Assembly: GCA_035624425.1 (NCBI GenBank)
Contig: DASPRN010000129.1
Coordinates: forward strand, 1 to 22,882
Reading direction: 5' to 3'
Source: AC-32 sp035624425
GTDB lineage: Bacteria; Actinomycetota; Thermoleophilia; Gaiellales; Gaiellaceae
Length of the DNA: 22,882 nucleotides
Below the pieces are notes generated by a model. It was given only the letters and a program-made list of their open reading frames with translations. It was not told where the DNA came from and ran no database searches. A program made the position numbers and the translations under genes. Shown here one piece after another: positions 1-8,648 of this stretch. Numbering within the stretch: the first letter of the stretch is position 1; each line of letters opens with the position of its first letter.

Positions 1-1
1 T

Positions 2-751
2 GCGAAAGAGCCCAAGGCAGGACACCGTGCCTCGCTCCTGCCGCGCGGACGTGGCGACTTCCTGCGCCAGGTGGCGATCTGGCTCGGCTTCGTCGTCGCC
101 TACCAGGTCGCGCGCGGCCTTGCGGATCGCGGAACGCCGGAAGCGCTCGCGAACGCCCGCCGCGTGATCCACGTCGAGCGGGACCTGCACGCGTTCTTCG
201 AGCCGGACCTCCAGCGACGGGTCGTCGAGAGGGGCGGCATGCTCGTCCACGCAGTCGACTGGACCTATTGGCTCTCGCAGCTCGCCGTCGTCGGTCTCGC
301 CCTGCTCTGGGTCTACCTCCGCCGCAACGACGCCTACCTTCGGTTCCGGAACACGCTGATGGTCACCAACACGATCGGGCTGATCGGCTACGTCGCGATG
401 CCCACCGCGCCGCCGTGGCTCTTTCCGCAGCTCGGCTTCGTGGACACGCTGGCACGCTCCGAGCTGGTCAACCACAAGACAGGCCTCGTGACTGCTCTGG
501 CCAATCCGTACGCATCCATGCCGAGCCTGCACGCAGCCGACGCCTTGATCATCGGCGTCACCCTCGCCGGTGTTGCGCGGCGGCCGATTGCCAAGGTGCT
601 GTTCCTCCTCTGGCCGGTCTGGGTCTGCTTCTCGCTGATCGCTTCCGCCAATCACTTCTGGCTCGACATCGCAGCCGGCCTGGCGCTCGCGGGAGCCGGG
701 GCCTTGATCGTCCGGCTTCTCGAGCGGCACGGCCTGGCCAGCGCTCGCTAG
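2..751 (+). CDS. PAP2-family membrane phosphatase, 5'-partial
   Basis: Integral membrane PAP2/AUR1-like phosphatase, expected to act on lipid phosphates or move a phospho-head group between lipids. The frame is open to the left edge of the window (it reads on without a stop upstream of the GTG at 71), so the true start probably lies outside; the GTG at 71 is an alternative. Numbered from that GTG, there are hydrophobic segments near 1-15, 68-83, 98-112, 158-168, 174-192 and 198-215. A YVAMPTAPPWL stretch (108-118) is typical of the AUR1-like PAP2_3 branch. The PAP2 signature follows: SMPSLHAADA with His154, then ANHFWLD with His195 and Asp199, the expected phosphate-binding and catalytic residues. 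It faces the CBS-BON gene tail to tail with only 6 bp between the stops. The family call is firm; the substrate is unknown. Confidence 0.85.
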   Translation, partial: AKEPKAGHRASLLPRGRGDFLRQVAIWLGFVVAYQVARGLADRGTPEALANARRVIHVERDLHAFFEPDLQRRVVERGGMLVHAVDWTYWLSQLAVVGLALLWVYLRRNDAYLRFRNTLMVTNTIGLIGYVAMPTAPPWLFPQLGFVDTLARSELVNHKTGLVTALANPYASMPSLHAADALIIGVTLAGVARRPIAKVLFLLWPVWVCFSLIASANHFWLDIAAGLALAGAGALIVRLLERHGLASAR

Positions 752-757
752 AGGACG

Positions 758-1444
758 CTACCGGTGCTGCGGAGGCTGCGGGACGCGCGGGTTCGACTGG
801 GGGAAGGTCGGCTTGTCGAGCTGCCACCGGAGCTCCGAGCGCACCGAGATCACGCCCGGCACACGCGCAGCGAAGCGCTCCAGGAGCTCGGCGTGCGCCT
901 TCTGCTCGACCTCTCCCGCCAGCGTCACCTCGCCCTCCTCGACGGTGATGTCGAGCTTCTCCGCGTTCAGCCAGAGCGTCCCGACGGCGACGTCCTCGCG
1001 CAGCTCACGCGCGATCTCCTCGTCCGAGCGGACAAACGCACGCACGAGGTCGGCCCGGGTGACGATGCCGACCAGTGTGCCGTCCTCGGTCATGACCGGG
1101 AGCCGGTTGATGCCGCGCTCGGACATCAGCCGCGCCGCCTGAGCGACATCGCGCTGCGGCGGAACCGTCACCGCGGGCGAGGTCATCGCCTCCCCGGCGG
1201 TGCGGGCACGTTTCTTCGCGCTCGGCTGGTCCCGCCCGCGCAGCCGGGCGAACGCGCCGGGCATGGGCTCGGCAGCTTCCTTCGCGAGGATGTCCGCCTC
1301 GGACACGACGCCGGTCACGTGTCCGTCCTCCACGACCGGAACCCCGGAGATGCGATGCGATGCAAGCGTCTCCGCGACCTCCTTCAGCGGCGACCGGGAT
1401 TCGATCGTGATCACGTCCCTGGTCATGACGTCTTCGACCTTCAT
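758..1444 (-). CDS. CBS-CBS-BON domain protein
   Basis: Small soluble protein with two CBS domains (about residues 1-60 and 70-130), which as a family bind adenosine nucleotides and sense energy state, followed by a BON domain (about 140-215), a fold linked to membrane or ligand association. The first CBS starts with VEDVMTRDVITIE and carries RISGVPVVEDG; the second has AMTSPAVTVPPQ and GINRLPVMTEDG; the BON part shows ITVEEGEVTLAGEVE and VPGVISVRSEL. An upstream in-frame start at 1516 would add 24 unrelated residues. The ATG at 1444 is preferred because a near-perfect Shine-Dalgarno sits 6 bases before it. This CBS-CBS-BON layout recurs in actinobacteria, often in dormancy or stress regulons, but no specific partner can be inferred here. 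Confidence 0.88.
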   Translation of the reverse strand: MKVEDVMTRDVITIESRSPLKEVAETLASHRISGVPVVEDGHVTGVVSEADILAKEAAEPMPGAFARLRGRDQPSAKKRARTAGEAMTSPAVTVPPQRDVAQAARLMSERGINRLPVMTEDGTLVGIVTRADLVRAFVRSDEEIARELREDVAVGTLWLNAEKLDITVEEGEVTLAGEVEQKAHAELLERFAARVPGVISVRSELRWQLDKPTFPQSNPRVPQPPQHR

Positions 1445-1450
1445 CGTCGT

Positions 1451-1459
1451 CACCTCCTC
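1451..1459 (-). promoter_or_regulatory. Strong ribosome binding site deciding the CBS-BON start
   Basis: GAGGAGGTG on the minus strand, 6 bases before the ATG at 1444. It fixes that start against the longer in-frame option beginning at 1516. Confidence 0.85.
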
Positions 1460-1582
1460 GTGGCTGTCACCAGCATGCCGCCGTCCCCCACGACCTGCAT
1501 CGGGGACAAGCCCCATTCTCGACTACGGAAGAGTCCGAAGGGTGGTAGCCGGTCGCGGTGCCGGCCGAAGACAGCCCCGCGT

Positions 1583-2737
1583 TCAAGCGACCACGCCGTC
1601 GCGCTCGAGCCCCGCGATCTCGTCCTCTCCGTAGCCGAGCTCGGCAAGCACCTCACGCGTGTGCTGGCCGAGCAGCGGCGGCGGCAGCGGGTCGGCGCGT
1701 GGCCCGAGCGGCGAGGCGACGAGCGGAAGCCGGCCGACCGTCGGGTGCTCCACGGTCACGATCTCGGCCTCGGCGAGCGCCTCGCCCACACCTCGCACCT
1801 TCCCCGCCGGCACACCCGCCGCGTCGAGCCGGCCGATCCACTCGTCCGCCGTGCGGCCCGCAAACGCCTTCGTCAGCTCGGCCACGAGCTCGTCGCGGTG
1901 CTCGACCCGCCCCGGGTTCGTCCGGAACCGCTCGTCAGCGGCGAGGTCGGGCCGCTCGACCGCCTCGCAGAGGCGCTGGTAGAGCCCGTCGTTGGCGCTC
2001 CCGACCGCGACGGCGCCGTCCGCAGCGGCGAACGTCTGGTAGGGGACGATGCTCGGGTGGGCGTTCCCCAGGCGGCTCGGCTCCGCGCCCGTCAGCAGCG
2101 CAGACTCGGCGACGTTCACGAGCGCCGAGAGCGCCGTGTCGAGCAGGGAGATCTCGATCCGCTCGCCGCGGCCCGTCTGCGCGCGCGCAAGGAGGGCGGC
2201 CAGGATCGCCGTCGCCGCGGCGTATGCGGCAAGGACGTCGACCACGGCGACGCCGACCTTCATCGGCTCCCCTTCCGGCTCGCCCGTGATCGCCATCAAG
2301 CCGCTCTCGGCCTGCACGACGAAGTCGTACCCCGGCCTCCCGAGCGAGCCGCGCTCGCTGCCGAAGCCGGTGATCGAGCAGTAGACGAGCCCGGGGCTCT
2401 CACGCGCCAGCTGCTCGTAGCCGACACCGAGGCGCTCGGCCGTTCCGGGCCGGAAGTTCTCGACGACTACGTCGGCGGAGCGCGCCAGGCGCTGCGCGAC
2501 CTCCTGTCCCTCTCCCCGCCCAAGGTCGAGCGCGACGCTCCGCTTGCCGCGGTTGACGGCCAGGAAGTAGGCGCTCTCGCCGCCCACGGTCGGGGGGCCC
2601 CAGGCCCGCGTCTCGTCACCCTCGCCGGGCCGCTCGACCTTGACGACGTCGGCGCCCAGATCCGAGAGCAGCATCGTGCAGTACGGTCCCGCGAGAACGC
2701 GGGAGAGATCGAGCACGCTGATCCTGTCGGCGGGCAA
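1583..2737 (-). CDS. Class III (CaiB/BaiF family) CoA-transferase
   Basis: Predicted CoA-transferase that moves CoA between carboxylic acids, 384 residues from a TTG start, the usual size for the formyl-CoA transferase/CaiB/racemase family. The N-terminus ISVLDLSRVLAGPYCTMLL, the segment LGADVVKVERPGEGDETR, NRGKRSVALDL around Asn62 and VVENFRPG are hallmarks. The catalytic aspartate is expected at Asp138 in RPGYDFVVQAESG. The C-terminal part carries the expected FRTNPGRVEHRDELV segment. The frame stays open further upstream to 2977, but that extension lies over the neighbouring PRC-like gene and has no family character. The TTG at 2737 puts the N-terminus at the family's usual distance from VLDLSRV, and an in-frame GTG about 8 codons earlier is an alternative. 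The start lies one base after the upstream gene's stop, so the pair is probably translationally coupled. The acyl substrate cannot be told. Confidence 0.88.
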   Translation of the reverse strand: MPADRISVLDLSRVLAGPYCTMLLSDLGADVVKVERPGEGDETRAWGPPTVGGESAYFLAVNRGKRSVALDLGRGEGQEVAQRLARSADVVVENFRPGTAERLGVGYEQLARESPGLVYCSITGFGSERGSLGRPGYDFVVQAESGLMAITGEPEGEPMKVGVAVVDVLAAYAAATAILAALLARAQTGRGERIEISLLDTALSALVNVAESALLTGAEPSRLGNAHPSIVPYQTFAAADGAVAVGSANDGLYQRLCEAVERPDLAADERFRTNPGRVEHRDELVAELTKAFAGRTADEWIGRLDAAGVPAGKVRGVGEALAEAEIVTVEHPTVGRLPLVASPLGPRADPLPPPLLGQHTREVLAELGYGEDEIAGLERDGVVA

Positions 2738-2738
2738 G

Positions 2739-3017
2739 CTAGAGAAAGGTTTGCAGCTCACGCCGCTCGAGCTGCAGGCTGATCGTCTCGGCGTCGTCGT
2801 CGATCGCCTCGATCGCGCCTGCCGGAACGATGAAGTGGCGCCCGTAGCGACCTCTAGCGCGGACGGCCAGCGCGTCAGGGCGGGTCGCCGCCCTCCCGTA
2901 CATGGGGCCTTCGACGAGGCCGACGCGGCGCCCGTGCGAATCGGCGACCAGGAACCCGGCCGTCTCTCGTTCCGCAAGCATCCAGGCGAGGATTCCAGGC
3001 GGGCGTCCCGCGCGCAT
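2739..3017 (-). CDS. Small PRC-barrel-like protein
   Basis: A 92-residue protein whose C-terminal two thirds resemble a PRC-barrel or related small beta-barrel: HGRRVGLVEGPMYG, then RYGRHFIVPAGAIEAID, then ETISLQLERRELQ, a pattern of short strands ending in the typical 'V-P-x-x-x-I-x-x-I-D' turn. No signal peptide or membrane segment is seen. The stop is separated by a single base from the TTG start of the CoA-transferase, which argues that both are made from one transcript. The start at 3017 has no clear ribosome site; Met13 (MLAERETAGF) is a plausible alternative. PRC barrels bind diverse partners, so the name gives no specific function. The alternative is that the frame is spurious, but composition and coupling favour a real gene. 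Confidence 0.62.
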   Translation of the reverse strand: MRAGRPPGILAWMLAERETAGFLVADSHGRRVGLVEGPMYGRAATRPDALAVRARGRYGRHFIVPAGAIEAIDDDAETISLQLERRELQTFL

Positions 3018-3228
3018 CAGCGCCGGCCGCTCGGGCGTTGCGGGGAACTACTGGCCCGGATCAGCGAACGCACCGATGGCGCCCTCCCCCGGCCGGGCCA
3101 TGATGGAACTGCTCAGAGCACAGGTCGCAAGTAGGACGAAGCTCCATCGGAAAGGCCACAGGAAGAACCCACCCGAAAGCCTCGACCGACAGAGCAGACG
3201 AAAACGACACTGACTCTCCGAAGGTCAC
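3018..3228. other. Noncoding gap of lower GC before the orphan hairpin
   Basis: No convincing gene lies between 3018 and 3292. On the plus strand, 3103-3213 can be read as a 37-residue, very basic peptide (start MMELLRAQV, end RKRH) and on the minus strand a Cys- and His-containing 28-residue frame can be read. Neither has a ribosome site and both lack the strong G/C third-position bias of the neighbours. The plus strand becomes A-rich in 3150-3215, just before a strong hairpin, which would suit the body of a small RNA or a long leader of the transpeptidase gene. Confidence 0.5.
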
Positions 3229-3260
3229 GAGAAGGCCCCGCAAGGGGCCTTCTCCTTTCT
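3229..3260 (+). terminator. Intrinsic terminator-like hairpin with GCAA loop
   Basis: Perfect 11-bp stem: GAGAAGGCCCC (3229-3239), GCAA loop (3240-3243), GGGGCCTTCTC (3244-3254), then the T-rich run CTTTCT. It reads best as a terminator on the plus strand, yet no plus-strand gene lies upstream of it in the window after 751, and it stands only 38 bp before the first L,D-transpeptidase. It may end a small RNA or act as an attenuator. Confidence 0.75.
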
Positions 3261-3278
3261 ACGAGCCGCTGCGCACGG

Positions 3279-3284
3279 TATAAG
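3279..3284 (+). promoter_or_regulatory. Candidate -10 element of the first L,D-transpeptidase
   Basis: TATAAG, 8 bases before the ATG at 3293, in GC-rich surroundings and without a clear ribosome site between. The spacing fits a transcript that starts at or within two bases of the start codon (leaderless). No convincing -35 is visible. Confidence 0.5.
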
Positions 3285-3292
3285 CAGGGCAG

Positions 3293-4372
3293 ATGCGCGC
3301 CGCTCGCGACGCCTGGAGCCAGGCCCGTGGCCTTCTCGCCGGCCGGATTGCCATCGTGGTCCTCGTCGTGCTCGCCGTCGCGAGCGCGGGCACCGGCGCC
3401 GCCTACGCCTACGACCGCAGCCATAACGACGTGATCGCAAACGGCGTGAGAGTCGACACGATCGACCTCGGCGGGCTCTCGGAAACGCAGGCGCGCGCCA
3501 AGCTCGAGCGCGGCCTCGCGCCGCTGCGTCGACCTCTCGTGCTGCGCTACCGCGGCGGGCAGTTCGTGCTGAGGCCGCAGTCGGTGGACTACTCGCTCCA
3601 GATCGACGCGACGGTGCAGCGCGCGCTTGCAGTCAGCCGGCGCTCCTGGTTCGTGCCGCGGGCCTGGCGCGACCTGACCGGCGGCAAGGTGCAGACGAGC
3701 CTGCGACCCGTGGTCGGCTACTCGGGCCAGGGGGTCGCGCGCGCGGTCCGCAAGCTTCAGCGCCGGATCAACGGCCCACCGCTGAACGCCAGGATCGTCC
3801 CGAGCGCACACGGCGTCACGCTCTACCGGAGCCATCCCGGGAGGACGGTCGCGACCGGCCCGCTCTGGCACGCGATCGAGCGCCGGCTCTCGACCCCGGC
3901 CGCCTCGCGCACGCTCAGGGTGCCGGTCGTCCTGAAGGCGCCGTGGCGAAGCGCGAGCCAGCTCCGGAAGCGGTACCCGTCGTTCATCACGATCGACCGC
4001 GGCGCCTTCAAGCTCCACCTCTTCAAGCACCTGCGTCTCGTCCGCACCTATCCGATCGCGGTCGGGCAGGCCGGGCTGGAGACCCCGGCCGGGCTGTACC
4101 ACATCCAGGACAAGTCGGTGAACCCGTCCTGGCAGGTGCCGCTCAGCGCCTGGGCGGGCTCGCTCGCCGGCCGGCTCATCCCGCCCGGCCCCGACGACCC
4201 CATCAAGGCGCGCTGGATGGGGCTCTTCAACGGCGCCGGGATTCACGGCACCGACGAGACGTGGTCGATCGGGCACGCCGTCTCGCACGGGTGCGTCCGG
4301 ATGCTGATCCCGGACGTGACCGAGCTCTACGATCGCGTGGCCGTCGGGACCCCCGTGTACATCGGCGACTGA
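3293..4372 (+). CDS. L,D-transpeptidase (YkuD) with PG_binding_4-like domain
   Basis: Cell-wall enzyme expected to make 3-3 peptidoglycan cross-links or attach proteins to peptidoglycan, acting outside the membrane. It has 359 residues: a short basic N-terminus, one signal-anchor helix (about 18-40, IAIVVLVVLAVASAGTG), a PG_binding_4-type domain (about 46-200, beginning IANGVRVDTIDLGGLSETQA), and a C-terminal YkuD catalytic domain (about 230-358). The active site is canonical: GIHGT with His318, then VSHGCVRM with Ser331, His332, Gly333 and catalytic Cys334. The ATG is supported by the -10-like element just upstream. The next gene is a second, divergent transpeptidase on the same strand 30 bp downstream, so the two may share a role in envelope maturation. 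Confidence 0.93.
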   Translation: MRAARDAWSQARGLLAGRIAIVVLVVLAVASAGTGAAYAYDRSHNDVIANGVRVDTIDLGGLSETQARAKLERGLAPLRRPLVLRYRGGQFVLRPQSVDYSLQIDATVQRALAVSRRSWFVPRAWRDLTGGKVQTSLRPVVGYSGQGVARAVRKLQRRINGPPLNARIVPSAHGVTLYRSHPGRTVATGPLWHAIERRLSTPAASRTLRVPVVLKAPWRSASQLRKRYPSFITIDRGAFKLHLFKHLRLVRTYPIAVGQAGLETPAGLYHIQDKSVNPSWQVPLSAWAGSLAGRLIPPGPDDPIKARWMGLFNGAGIHGTDETWSIGHAVSHGCVRMLIPDVTELYDRVAVGTPVYIGD

Positions 4373-4390
4373 CCGGCCGTTCGCCGCAGA

Positions 4391-4396
4391 TAGCCT
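4391..4396 (+). promoter_or_regulatory. Candidate -10 element of the second L,D-transpeptidase
   Basis: TAGCCT, exactly 6 bases before the GTG at 4403, with no Shine-Dalgarno in between. The spacing fits a leaderless transcript and gives the second transpeptidase its own promoter in the 30-bp gap. Confidence 0.5.
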
Positions 4397-4402
4397 CTCG
4401 GT

Positions 4403-6023
4403 GTGGCGACCAAATCGCCGCTCTCGCCGCTCACCCGCTCCACCAGCCAGCCGCGCCGCCGGCGTCGCCGCCGGCGCGGTCGGTGGATCTTCCTCGGAGT
4501 CGTCGTCGTCGCGGTCCTGGCGCTCGGCGCCGCCGTGCGGGAGTGGTCAGGTGCCTCGCTGACGGCGGATGCGACGGCGCTCGCACGCGTCCAGGTGCAG
4601 CCGTTCGGGGGAACGCTCGTGAGCGTGCAGGCGTTCGGGCCCGACGGGCGGATGATTCCGCTGACGGTGCAGGGCGGACGCCTGACGCCGCGAACGCTGC
4701 TGACGCCGGGCGAGGCCGTCTCGGTGGTCGTCGTCGTCCGCCGGCCGGGCTGGCTCGGGTGGGCGCTCGGCAAAGAGCACCGCGAGCGGTTGTCGCTGCG
4801 TGCCCCGGTCGCAAGCCTCGGCGAGCGCTGGCTGACGGTCCGTCCCGGCGAGGCCGTGCGGGTGACCTTCGATCAACCGGTGAGCGCGGTCGCCTACGGA
4901 AATCGGCGGAGGCGCAGGCTGAACGGGCCCGTGCTCACGCTCCGGCACCGAGCCGCCGCAGGCACGGTTGCGGTCGCGGCGGCGGCGCGTTCCTGGGAAC
5001 GGCTGGGCACACCGGTCGCGGTGAGCTGGTTCCCGCCGGCAGGCTTGCCGGTGGCGGTGAGCGACCCGGCGCCGGGCGCAGGGGTGGTTCCGGCCGATCC
5101 GATCCGGCTGACCTTCTCGACGACGGTCGACCAGGCGCTCGGCGGAGCGCTGCCGAGGATCAGGCCGCGCACGAGCGGGCGCTGGCGCCGGCTCGACAGC
5201 CATACGCTGCTCTTCGTGCCCTCGGGTCTCGGCGCGCCCTTCGCCACCACGCTGCGAGTCGAGCTGCCGCGCCGGGTGGCCGTCGCTAGCCGGTCGGGGC
5301 GCAGCCTGCGGACGGCTCGGAGCATCGCCTGGACGGTGCCGCCGGGCTCGCTCCTGCGCCTGCAGCAGCTCCTGGCGCAGGCCGGTTACCTGCCGCTCGA
5401 GTGGACGCCGGCCGGCGCTCCGGTCGGGCGCACCGCACCGGCGCAGGTGCTAGCCGCGATCAACCCGCCCAGGGGCCGTTTCACCTGGCGCTTTCCGAAC
5501 ATCCCCCCGGAGCTTCGGGCGCTGTGGAGCGAGGGCAGCCCGAACCAGATCACGCGCGGGGCCGTGATGATGTTCCAGGACACGCACCGGTTGACCGTCG
5601 ACGCGCTTCCGGGAAGGCAGGTCTGGCACGCGCTGCTCACCGACGCGATCGCCGGCAGGCGCCGCACCGCCGGCTACAGCTACGTCTACGTGCACAGCAG
5701 CGTGCCCCAGTCGCTCACCCTGTGGCACGACGGCCAGGTCGTCCTCAGCTCGCCGGGGAACACCGGCGTACCCGCCGCGCCGACGAAGCTGGGCACGTTC
5801 GCCGTCTTCGAGCACATCCCGGTCGGGACGATGAGCGGGACGAATCCGGACGGCTCGCACTACAACGACCCCGGCATCCGCTACATCAGCTACTTCAACG
5901 GCGGGGACGCCATCCACGCCTTCAACCGCGCGTCGTTCGGGACACCTCAGAGTCTCGGCTGCGTCGAGCTCCCGCTGGCCGCCGCGGCGAAGGTCTGGCC
6001 CTACACGCCGATCGGCACGCTCG

Positions 6024-6040
<17 letters not shown>
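4403..6040 (+). CDS. Divergent L,D-transpeptidase with Big_5-like and peptidoglycan-binding-like regions
   Basis: Predicted membrane-anchored, extracytoplasmic L,D-transpeptidase-like protein of 545 residues. A cytoplasmic tail ends in eight consecutive arginines (18-25), followed by one membrane helix (about 28-45). The middle contains a Big_5-like beta domain (around 210-310, with VSDPAPGAGVVPADPIRLTF) and a peptidoglycan-binding-1-like helical part (around 315-420, LLRLQQLLAQAGYLP and later VMMFQDTHRLTVDALPG). The C-terminal YkuD-like domain has TKLGTFAVFEHIP, IHAFNRASFG with His505, and SLGCVELP with Cys520. The usual SHGC is SLGC here, so the oxyanion-hole histidine is replaced by leucine, while the catalytic Cys and upstream His remain. 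The GTG start is supported by the promoter-like element 6 bases upstream. The last 17 bp overlap the end of ftsH on the other strand. Confidence 0.88.
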
Positions 6041-8000
<1,960 letters not shown>

Positions 8001-8009
8001 GAACCATGC

Positions 8010-8015
8010 ACCCTA
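8010..8015 (-). promoter_or_regulatory. Candidate -10 element of ftsH
   Basis: TAGGGT on the minus strand, 9 bases before the GTG at 8000, with no ribosome site between. It would give a leader of zero to three bases. The spacing is longer than in the other leaderless candidates, so confidence is low. Confidence 0.35.
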
Positions 8016-8035
8016 GCGCCGCGCGGCGCGCAGGG

Positions 8036-8593
8036 CTATGCCTGCCGGGCCTTGAGCCGGCGGCGGTAGGCGCGGGTCTTGTGGCGGCCCCCGCAGAGGA
8101 GCATCGAGCACCAGCTCGCCGAGCGGTTGCGCGAGTAGTCGTGGAAGATCCAACGGCAGTTGCGGCAGGCCTTGAGCCTCGACCAGCTGCCGTCGAGCAT
8201 CGCACCCAGCGCGACGGCGACGATCCGTCCGAGCGCCCCGTCGACGCCGTGCGCGTACGGCTCGAGCCTGACCATGCCGCCCTCGTCGAGCTCGGGCGAG
8301 AGACGGGCGGCCGCCGCGGCGGCGTTGAAGGTCGAGACGGCGTCCGCACTCAAAGCCCTGCCGTTGTTGGCCTGGAGCAGGGCCCGGAGCGCCTCGCGCA
8401 GCTCGTGCGCCCGGGCGAGGTCTGCCTCGCCGAGCGGCCCGTCGGCCGGCAGGCCCGCCTCGCGCAGCCAGCCCGCCAGGTCGGCGGGCGTCGAGAGCCA
8501 TTCGCGCTCGTTCTCGAGGTCGGTGGTGTTCACGAACCGCTGGACGATCGCGAGCGGCTCGGGGGCCGCCTTCGGCACGTCGTATCGCGGCAT
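8036..8593 (-). CDS. CGNR zinc-finger (ABATE-domain) transcription regulator
   Basis: Predicted DNA-binding stress regulator, 185 residues. The N-terminal ABATE region (about 10-135) includes FVNTTDLENEREWLSTPADL and LREALRALLQA, typical of this family. The C-terminal zinc finger carries Cys143 and Cys146 (KACRNCRWIFHD) and Cys162 and Cys167 (WCSMLLCGGR), followed by the basic HKTRAYRRR tail. The family's CGNR motif is CGGR here. A GTG six bases earlier is in frame, but it lies upstream of the expected transcription start. The ATG at 8593 sits 7 bases after a TATACT and is preferred, making the mRNA leaderless. The gene is divergent from the ABC transporter operon and shares its promoter region, so it is the likely regulator of that operon and of itself (inference). 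Confidence 0.88.
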   Translation of the reverse strand: MPRYDVPKAAPEPLAIVQRFVNTTDLENEREWLSTPADLAGWLREAGLPADGPLGEADLARAHELREALRALLQANNGRALSADAVSTFNAAAAAARLSPELDEGGMVRLEPYAHGVDGALGRIVAVALGAMLDGSWSRLKACRNCRWIFHDYSRNRSASWCSMLLCGGRHKTRAYRRRLKARQA

Positions 8594-8596
8594 GGA

Positions 8597-8609
8597 CACT
8601 AGTATAGTG
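8597..8609. promoter_or_regulatory. Symmetric divergent promoter / operator
   Basis: CACTAGTATAGTG, a perfect inverted repeat (CACTA/TAGTG around GTA). It contains TATAGT on the plus strand (8603-8608), 7 bases before the ATG at 8616, and TATACT on the minus strand (8606-8601), 7 bases before the ATG at 8593. The two -10 elements overlap by four bases, so polymerase could start in either direction from the same DNA. The palindrome could also be the binding site of the CGNR regulator. Confidence 0.6.
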
Positions 8610-8615
8610 CTGACG

Positions 8616-8648
8616 ATGGTTTCTTCTCTGGTCAGATGCCTGGTTTAG
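8616..8648 (+). CDS. Possible leaderless 10-residue leader peptide
   Basis: Reads MVSSLVRCLV then TAG. Its ATG lies 7 bases after the plus-strand -10 TATAGT, the same spacing as the regulator start on the other strand. The stop overlaps the ATG (8636) proposed for the permease, so translation could be handed on by re-initiation. The peptide matches no family, and the frame may be chance; alternatively it only marks the transcription start and the permease has a 20-base leader. Confidence 0.25.
   Translation: MVSSLVRCLV

Noticed and set aside
3061..3144. Minus-strand 28-residue frame beginning MELRPTCDLC with Cys and His spaced like a zinc finger.
   Set aside because: No ribosome site, weak G/C third-position bias compared with real neighbours, and it lies across the likely noncoding region. 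Too short to support without conservation.
3103..3213. Plus-strand 37-residue, very basic peptide ending just before the terminator-like hairpin.
   Set aside because: No ribosome site, rare AGA/AGG/AAA-type codons and low third-position GC. It is more likely part of a noncoding RNA or leader.
8597..8599. GTG six bases upstream of the CGNR gene ATG as its start.
   Set aside because: It falls between the -10 element and the expected transcription start, so it would not be in the mRNA.
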